Of a stretch of 64,000 bases of DNA, positions 58,213 through 64,000 are shown in pieces (position 1 is the stretch's first letter; each line of letters begins with the position of its first letter). The translations under genes and the position numbers were made by a program. The stretch is from Tenodera sinensis (Eukaryota; Arthropoda; Insecta; Mantodea; Mantidae), in contig CM060962.1 of assembly GCA_030765045.1 (NCBI GenBank), positions 215,997,031 through 216,061,030 on the forward strand, given 5' to 3'. A model generated the notes under the pieces. That model did not search any database, had not been told where the DNA came from, and saw only the letters and a program-made list of their open reading frames with translations.

Positions 58213-58260
58213 TATTGTATTATAGTGTAATGCAGTGTTGTCTTGAGAATCTTCTTTACA

Positions 58261-58333
58261 CGCATTTTTCCCGGTGAACCACACATGTGATGTAAATTGA
58301 GATCTCCTTGTGTGGTTTACCGGGAAAAATGCG
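58261..58333. repeat. 24-bp inverted repeat (hairpin)
   Basis: CGCATTTTTCCCGGTGAACC(ACAC) at 58261-58284 is complementary to 58310-58333 with one mismatch, loop 25 nt. It sits between the GTCN satellite and a tRNA-like head and may be the end of a nonautonomous element. Confidence 0.75.
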
Positions 58334-58370
58334 AATGAGTTGGAGAATGTAGTGTCGTGTCGGCATGTTG

Positions 58371-58445
58371 GCCATGGTAGCTTAGTGGTTAGAGCAGCCG
58401 GATGGTAACCGGTATATCTATGGTCCAAGTCCCGCTCATAGCATT
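58371..58445 (+). mobile_element. tRNA-like SINE head or tRNA pseudogene
   Basis: A box TAGCTTAGTGGTTAG (58378-58392) and B box GGTCCAAGTCC (58422-58432), 30 bp apart. The acceptor and T stems do not pair well, so not a functional tRNA. Confidence 0.5.
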
Positions 58446-58467
58446 GAATATTTCAGTCTCACTCTAC

Positions 58468-58642
58468 CCTTTCCAATCCTGTCCTCCACACTGATATTGT
58501 ATGGAACAACATTAACTACAATTTTCTTTACTGTTTGATATTTCTGAATGACATAACCCACATTGATGTTTTCTCCATTCACTGTGAAATTATTTGTACC
58601 ATATTCTTCCACTGACGTTTTTAATGTAACAGCATGTGATGA
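58468..58642 (-). CDS. possible orphan exon, unknown protein
   Basis: Minus-strand open frame with a good acceptor (pyrimidine-rich TTCTGTTCTGTACTGCAG) at its start and a GTAGAG donor-like site at its end; 175 nt. It would encode HAVTLKTSVEEYGTNNFTVN and GENINVGYVIQKYQTVKKIV and VPYNISVEDRIGK, of ordinary composition with a potential N-glycosylation site (NFT) and no repeat elsewhere in the window. No recognised domain. Alternatively the 83-residue ORF is chance. Confidence 0.2.
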
Positions 58643-58687
58643 CTGCAGTACAGAACAGAACGCAAAGAAATAGTGCACATCGACCAA

Positions 58688-59318
58688 CTCTACACTGCCA
58701 ATACTGCAGTCGAACTACTGACTCAACTGCAGAGCTCTGGATCCGTGTGTTTAGTAAGATGTCACGTGTACTAGGTAGAGTTTTAGTTATGTTGATCCCC
58801 GCTCAGCGAATATTTGTCCTAACTTTGGTTATTAGAATTCGGAGGACTTCCGCACTATAGGATATTTGGTTTAACTTGTGGCATGCCTAAAGAAAGAGAA
58901 AGAGGCATGTTGAAAAGAGACACGGATACCTATCCTTCTGTCTGTGTTATTATGAGGTAGGTGGGAGAAGGTTTGACTCTTTCTATCCGATCAGTCCTGG
59001 ACTGAAGAGGCAAGTATCAATGGACTTCCAGCGTTTTTGCCCGCGTAATGTTTTATACACCCTGTCCCTAGCTTGGGTGGTGGAAGCGACTTTCCACTTT
59101 TATGATCCTTGAGACAAGCTAAACTAACGCAACTACAAAGCCCACATGACTCTGGAAAACCTTCAGGAGGAAGGGATGAAACACAGCACAAATAGGGCAA
59201 CCAGATCTGGGCGGCAGGCTTAGACGCAGGCGGGCTTCCTGATGTCTCCAGGTATTGAATACTGACGCCGATGAGACCGCCCCCAGGCCTAACTTTGTGT
59301 GAATAATATTGTGGACAG
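58688..59318. other. unassigned
   Basis: A 111-residue minus-strand frame (58991-59326) has no recognisable domain. I see no second copy in this window. Confidence 0.3.
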
Positions 59319-60573
59319 TGTAACAAATGACAAAAATCAAATCCGGTTACTTTTCTATCACTTTACAGTCTTCTAAAATTTTACTACAAATACATAGTTT
59401 TCTACAGTCTTTCGGGCTATCAAACTCACACCTGTTTTCCTCATAACCTCGACCAGTCCTTTCGGTGTCTCTCATCACTTCCTCTCTCTCATATCCTAAT
59501 TATGACGTTACAATCACTATCGATGCTCGTTGAATCTTCTTACGACATATCAACACGACGACACACACACGCACAGCTGACACACTGACCGGCTCATGCC
59601 CGTAATTCAACTCTAAAACTCTCTTGCTGCTCTTCTCTCTGGCCTCCTTATACCGGGTGGAAGAGAAGTCATTACATTAATGTAAACCAGTGGTAGTTCT
59701 CGTTATTTGGAACACATTTTGTATCTTACGTTTTTGTCTCTGACCATTTCTTACGGAGATATTTTAGTTTTGTCGAAAACAAGCTGGCAACACTGCAGGT
59801 TGTGTGGGTGTCACTTTCCCTAGCTCAGTACATAAACAAACACCGTAACGGTGTGTATTGAGAACATAAACACATACCCTACCATGTCATTCCGTTCTTA
59901 CTGTGCGAGTGTATGCCGATCACAAGCGTTAGCTCCCAAAACATTACACGAAAGCGAAAGCGTCCGATCTGTTTACATCCACAAATAAGGTCAATTCCCT
60001 GACCAACTTCAACGCAACGTTTGGACTTACTTCACGCCTGAAAGAGCTGCTCGGAGTATTCATTCACGTCTTTTAAGTGATTAATTATTTCGAAAACCTG
60101 TGTGATGTCCCATTATTACTAGCGAACCTATGTCAGATATAAGTTACTCTACGCATCTTACAAGGAACAAACTGTTACCTTTGTGCATTCTTGTGGAGTT
60201 ACGCATCCAATTTGGAACAAAAACCATTTATTTTTTCGAAATCGGCTGATCAAGGTACAAAATGCCATTCAACTTTTTGTTTGTAACGCTTCTGTGAAGT
60301 GCATAGTAGAAGAAATGCAATGACTTACCTTTCATCTGCATACTGGGGATGACGTCACATGGACCTTTCTCAAGTTCCACACACTTGCAGTGGAAATGAC
60401 GCAGTTAGAAGTTTCGCGAAAATTTTCAAACCCCCTTTTGTTTCTGCCGCTTCGATTGTACACACTCACGTACACACAGCACGAGGTAGGATGTCTTTGC
60501 TCGCTCGCCGGCATGTGGTGTGAAGTAGCTTAGCCCTATCCGTCCTTTGTTGTGCGCCGAACCCCATGTCACA
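59319..60573 (-). mobile_element. solo LTR, family R2, second copy, interrupted
   Basis: Left part 59319-59663 matches 17726-18065 (TGTAACAAA.TGACAAAA, CTTTTCTATCA.TTTA, GACACACTGACCG). The right part about 60485-60573 matches 18095-18174 (TGTGAAGTAGCTTAGCCCTA, TCCGTCC). Between them lie about 820 extra bp. TG/CA ends are kept; flanks (ACAG left, GTAT right) show no target duplication. Confidence 0.7.
59664..60484. mobile_element. unclassified insertion within R2-b
   Basis: About 820 bp absent from R2 copy a. Starts near GAAGTCATTACATTAATGTA (partly palindromic TACATTAATGTA) and includes GGATGACGTCACATGG at 60347. Noncoding; family not recognised. Confidence 0.5.
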
Positions 60574-60735
60574 GTATGATTCTCACCATTCGTATGCTAA
60601 CCAGAGAAAAACTGCAAAAAAAGCCAAGGTCAGAATGGCTGGCCCAACGGGAATCGAACGCAAGACTTCTCAAGTGCAAGTGTTATCGAAGAGATAGGAA
60701 GAGTAGGCGAGAAAGACAGAGAGAATTAAGATATT
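60574..60735 (-). mobile_element. SINE fragment with B box
   Basis: Minus-strand GCGTTCGATTCCCGTTGG (B box 60649-60659) preceded by CTTGAGAAGTCTT; the A box is not clear. Downstream GCCAGCCATTCTGACCTTGG and an A/T run look like a SINE body. Confidence 0.45.
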
Positions 60736-61218
60736 GACACAAAAACGTCAGCAGGGTTGCAGATTCTGTTTGTATCTATTAAAAAACCAGTTCAGTTGAC
60801 TAAATTTATCTTTCACGCAGTTAAATCAAAGAAAGATACAACGTGCTTCTCTAAGTTAAATTTAGAATGGAAAGAAAAAGAACTTAGTAGTTTGCGTGTT
60901 TAATGCAAAAGGGATCAAAGAGAAGTCGAGGGGGTAAAAGCAAGTCTTCCTTTTATTACTTATACTTTTTAGCTTGAGAAAGCAGACGGTGTACGATGAC
61001 AAAGAATTTCATACGTGTGATTAAAGAGCTGCCGGTGCGAATAGCACACTTACTAAGACACGCAAATGATAACAAAAGCTGTGGTTGTAATATCATCCTG
61101 CGTGCATAGATTCCTTTTCTCTTTGTTTCTCCTGTTGTAAGTAGTCTGTCACTTTACAGCTCTCTGCGCTATCTATTGTTCCATTCTTATAGATATAAAT
61201 GTTTCACCTGTACTGCTA
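60736..61218. other. unassigned
   Basis: AT-rich; no recognised signal. Confidence 0.3.
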
Positions 61219-62005
61219 CTAAAAGTTCTGATGTGTTGCACTCACATGACTTTCTCTACTCTTGTACTAACCATTCTTACAAACTCTTATTCCTATATCT
61301 TCTCCGTGTTAGTCGAGATAAACATTTACAGAAATTATCTTGTTGCTTATTTCCTTGTGGGTACAAGGGGAATATGAGAATACAGTAGGCTTTGAGCGAT
61401 AGTCAAATCTTTTAACTCTTTCAATTTCCATTCTCTTTGCACGGCTAATATATAAAAAAATGAATAACGATGTTCTATCTGACGAAAGTTTGTTTTCCAG
61501 AGCTCAAACAAATAACAAGGAATCTCTCCAAATAGGTTCACTCTAAAAACCAAAATGTATTTGGACATGAATTGTGCGTTTTAGCAAGGTCTACACTTTT
61601 TACATGCTAAGATTTGGTCTATCTCTTACAGTTTACCAGTTATGCAAAGTCATCAAGAGCAAACACGATTACATAGGCTATAGCCAGAAAATTATAAATA
61701 TACATTTCATTTGCTATAAAACTATCCTAAGCATATGGCATTTCAATCAAAATCGTTAGAGCCACTTTCGAGAAAATGAAGATTTTCGAAAAGTTTACCA
61801 TGTAAAGGGTAGTTTAGGGCGGAGGAATCGTCTTCAAAATGTTCGTATCGCACCTTTGAAGGATACTAAACTTAAATACCAACTTTGGTTTTCAACCGAT
61901 TGTTCGTTTTACTTTCTCTACTGGTAAGTAGGGAAGTATTGTATTCCACCCAAAAATTCGATGTCGAGATTTCACCGGAAATATGTTTTGAGACCACCTA
62001 AATCC
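61219..62005 (+). repeat. R1 interspersed repeat, copy h, with inverted 3' end
   Basis: Collinear with copy a from TTCTGATGTGTTGCACTCAC to CAACCGATTGTTCGTTT (about 61906), but the CA-bearing end is replaced by its own right end in reverse: TACTTTCTCTACTGGTAAG..CCACCCAAAAATTCGATGTC..TTTCACCGGAAATATG (61908-62000). Confidence 0.8.
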
Positions 62006-62107
62006 AGAGGTGGTAAGTGGTAAATGGTAAACAACTGCACAGCTAAAGCTGTAAAACTGTTGGAGAAAATAAACGGAAAGCACAAATTTATATGTAGGCA
62101 ACGTTAC
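62006..62107. other. unassigned short spacer
   Basis: GGTAAGTGGTAAATGGTAAAC small direct repeats; nothing else. Confidence 0.3.
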
Positions 62108-62755
62108 ATTGCTTTACCGAGCGGGGTGGCTCAAGCGGTAACATCTGTAGCCCGCATTCCGGAGGTCGATACCCGCGACAGACCTTCCTGACCCATGGGT
62201 GTTTTCGCAGGTTTTCCTAGGTCACCAGGCGAATGCTGGAAACGATTTCCATGTTCTCCGAATTTCCTGTCCCTGCATTTTGTTACATTAATCATTTCAT
62301 TTCGCCCTTCATTCCGTTAGGTTTCTGTCAGGTTTGGAAGTGTCGGCGAGTGTCATGTCAACAGTACGCCAGGGAAAAAGAATGCGCTCTGGAAATCTCG
62401 CCCCCATGATTGGACGGCGAACATACTGGTTTCCGGGCTCCCTAGGGGAGGGTACAAGCCCGGAGGGGTGAAGGGAGGCGCTTTCTGAATTCCGCGTCCC
62501 CCTTGGGAGTACGAGTCGAAGGGGTGGGAAGGGCCCCGGGCTGAGTCAACCTCCGCCGGGCGATTTTAACTGGCAAAATGTAGGGATCCTGCAACCTGAT
62601 GTGTCGTGGAAACGTCCCGGTCGCCCATATGATCCATTCGCCTCATTCATCCTCCCGGTGGGTGCCTCTGTCAGGGACATAGGCACAAAAGGTCGTACTT
62701 CGGTCGAGGTGCTATGTCCCTCTCCGCAAGCTGTTATAGAGTCATAGAGTCATAC
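62108..62755 (+). mobile_element. long tRNA-derived SINE family R3, full copy
   Basis: tRNA-like head GGGGTGGCTCAAGCGGTAAC (A box 62127-62138) and AGGTCGATACCCG (B box 62163-62174). The long body of about 550 bp ends in the tandem tail TAGAGTCATAGAGTCATA. Body collinear with 18640-19148. Confidence 0.78.
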
Positions 62756-62951
62756 GTAGCACTGGCCTTGTACAGGCTTCGATCTTATTTTGGCTCATAC
62801 GCAATGTGGTGTTTGATGGAAGAAAACAAAAATCACAACTCTTTTTACAGGTAATTCCAGACTTAATAGGATGAGCGTATTTGTGTGATGAACCTCAAAA
62901 TCTCGAGTGGGATTTATGAAGACTACTCCATGAATAATATATACTTAAACC
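62756..62951. other. unassigned
   Basis: No feature recognised. Confidence 0.3.
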
Positions 62952-63276
62952 TAAAACCCGGCGCGACAGCCCACAAGGGGCCAAGGCCTACCGCCCAGCC
63001 GCTGCGTCCCCCACCTCTGCCCACTACAGGCATCATTGGTGAGGTGCAGTACTGGAGCGCCCCGAGCCCTCCCGGCCAGTTATGCGGTCTTCTAGACCTG
63101 AGGCCGCTACTTCTCCATCAAGTAGCTCCTCAATTGGTCCCCCCGGGACCTAACGAGGCTGAGTGCACCCTGTGCCAGACCTCCCAGAGGGGATAAAATC
63201 CCCATGCTGGTACCGGGGATCGAACCTGGGTCCTCCGCGCCAGAGGCAAGCGCGCTACCAACTGCGCTACGGAGAC
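62952..63276 (-). mobile_element. tRNA-derived SINE family R6, copy b
   Basis: Minus-strand CTCCGTAGCGCAGTTGG (A box) and CCCAGGTTCGATCCCCGG (B box), close to consensus, followed by the same body as 29045-29378 but fuller (includes GGACCAATTGAGGAGC and CTACTTGATGGAGAAG). The high quality of its boxes suggests a younger insertion. Confidence 0.85.
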
Positions 63277-63950
63277 GGTCAAGATATACCTACCGCATTA
63301 TATAATTAATGATTACTTTTTACTTGTGTTATTTAAAATTAAATTGCCATCATATCAGCTGTCAGATCACAGCATATCTGTTAAATGAATGAAAGCGAAA
63401 GAGTACTAAGCTACCCTACCAACAGTGAGAATGAGAAAATAACCTGAAAACAAGCTGAATTATTAAGGCAGACTTTTTTGAAGAGCATTGTTTATTTGGA
63501 AATTGACTCTATTTGAATGTTCATTGATTAAAAGCGTATTAGTCTATTAATCACTTTTAGGAGTCAGTGACAAGATGACCATTTATCCGACAAATTAACT
63601 TCCTCGCAAACTTATGTTAAGGTTTAGGATTAGGCAGACTGAGGGGCCTCCGAATTCTGAACCTACGTCACATCAATCCTGTAGTCACGTGGTAATCGTG
63701 ATAGCTCCCAGGAAGGAGATCCTAGCAACCCCGCCGAACGCCAGAAATGTTTTCAGAGCAGAAATTCCTCTGTGCTGTCGCAACACACCAACCACCATCG
63801 CCTCTTCCTACAACCCTGAAACAGATAAAGTGGAACAAATGAGAAGAAGCGATGCGAAAGGGTAATGATGCACACAAAATCCGTGGTAGAAGGGAAACTA
63901 CCCTAGCATTCGCTTATTGATGCAGCAAATCCACAAAATGACTCATAAAC
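63277..63950. other. unassigned, includes an 83-residue ORF
   Basis: The plus-strand frame 63614-63865 is of ordinary composition but shows no motif I recognise. Confidence 0.3.
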
Positions 63951-63954
63951 GAGT

Positions 63955-64000
63955 GATAGGTCGCGGGGAACGAGCCCGGGATCTCCCGAATGCGAGTCTC
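63955..64000 (-). mobile_element. tRNA-derived SINE head, cut by window end
   Basis: Minus strand reads GACTCGCATTCGGGAGATCC then CGGGCTCGTTCCCCGCG, a B-box region (63965-63976) following an anticodon-stem-like part. The A box would lie beyond the window. Confidence 0.5.

Noticed and set aside
56157..58230. Many overlapping SVGR/RPTD ORFs up to 284 residues
   Set aside because: Products of the GTCN satellite; the tetranucleotide gives the same peptide in every frame.
63190..63276. Possible tRNA gene on the minus strand
   Set aside because: A and B boxes are good, but the anticodon stem is imperfect and a SINE body shared with 29045-29378 follows directly.

Overview
The window looks like repeat-dense nuclear DNA of an arthropod, most likely an insect. 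Evidence: Ty3/gypsy retrotransposons primed by initiator-Met tRNA, several non-LTR retrotransposon relics, at least six tRNA-derived SINE families, microsatellite-seeding elements, overall AT-richness and no dense ORFs. One SINE body (14388-14610) resembles ones I associate with cockroach/termite-like (polyneopteran) insects, but that placement is weak. I see no confident host protein-coding gene and no bona fide tRNA or rRNA gene; one possible orphan exon is listed at low confidence (58468-58642). Eight relics of one noncoding interspersed repeat, here called R1, recur through the window.

Layout. 1-1.47 kb: R1 copy and SINE head. 1.47-9.74 kb: complete minus-strand Ty3/gypsy element (gypsy-1) with paired LTRs and a 4-bp target duplication; a 1.43-kb solo LTR of another family has split its integrase gene at a palindromic site. 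9.75-21 kb: R1 copies, transposase remnants (IS630/mariner-like, CGGBP1/hAT-like), a second kind of solo LTR (R2) and SINEs. 21-29 kb: non-LTR relics, a (TTA)n tract, tandem-repeat element R5, repeat R4, a decayed high-copy transposon ORF, SINEs. 29.6-32 kb: transposase tail and a 1.9-kb compound microsatellite passing through AAT, AAC, AACACT, AACACG and AAGACG blocks. 32.0-41.8 kb: one decayed minus-strand non-LTR element interrupted by a second gypsy copy (gypsy-2), which has a remnant of a head-to-tail neighbour. 42-55.4 kb: an R5 tandem array split by a 9.67-kb giant inverted repeat. Its two arms of about 3.4 kb each end in a MITE, and its spacer carries a GC-rich, frameshifted Polinton/Maverick-type protein-primed DNA polymerase B fragment. 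56.1-58.2 kb: tetranucleotide (GTCN)n satellite. 58.2-64 kb: hairpin, SINEs, a second R2 LTR and the last R1 copy.

The components interact as nested parasites rather than as a pathway. LTR elements landed in R1, in each other and in a LINE; SINEs landed in R1; microsatellites expanded from seeds carried by R1 and gypsy. The most unusual object is the palindromic, MITE-ended, PolB-bearing element at 43499-53166.
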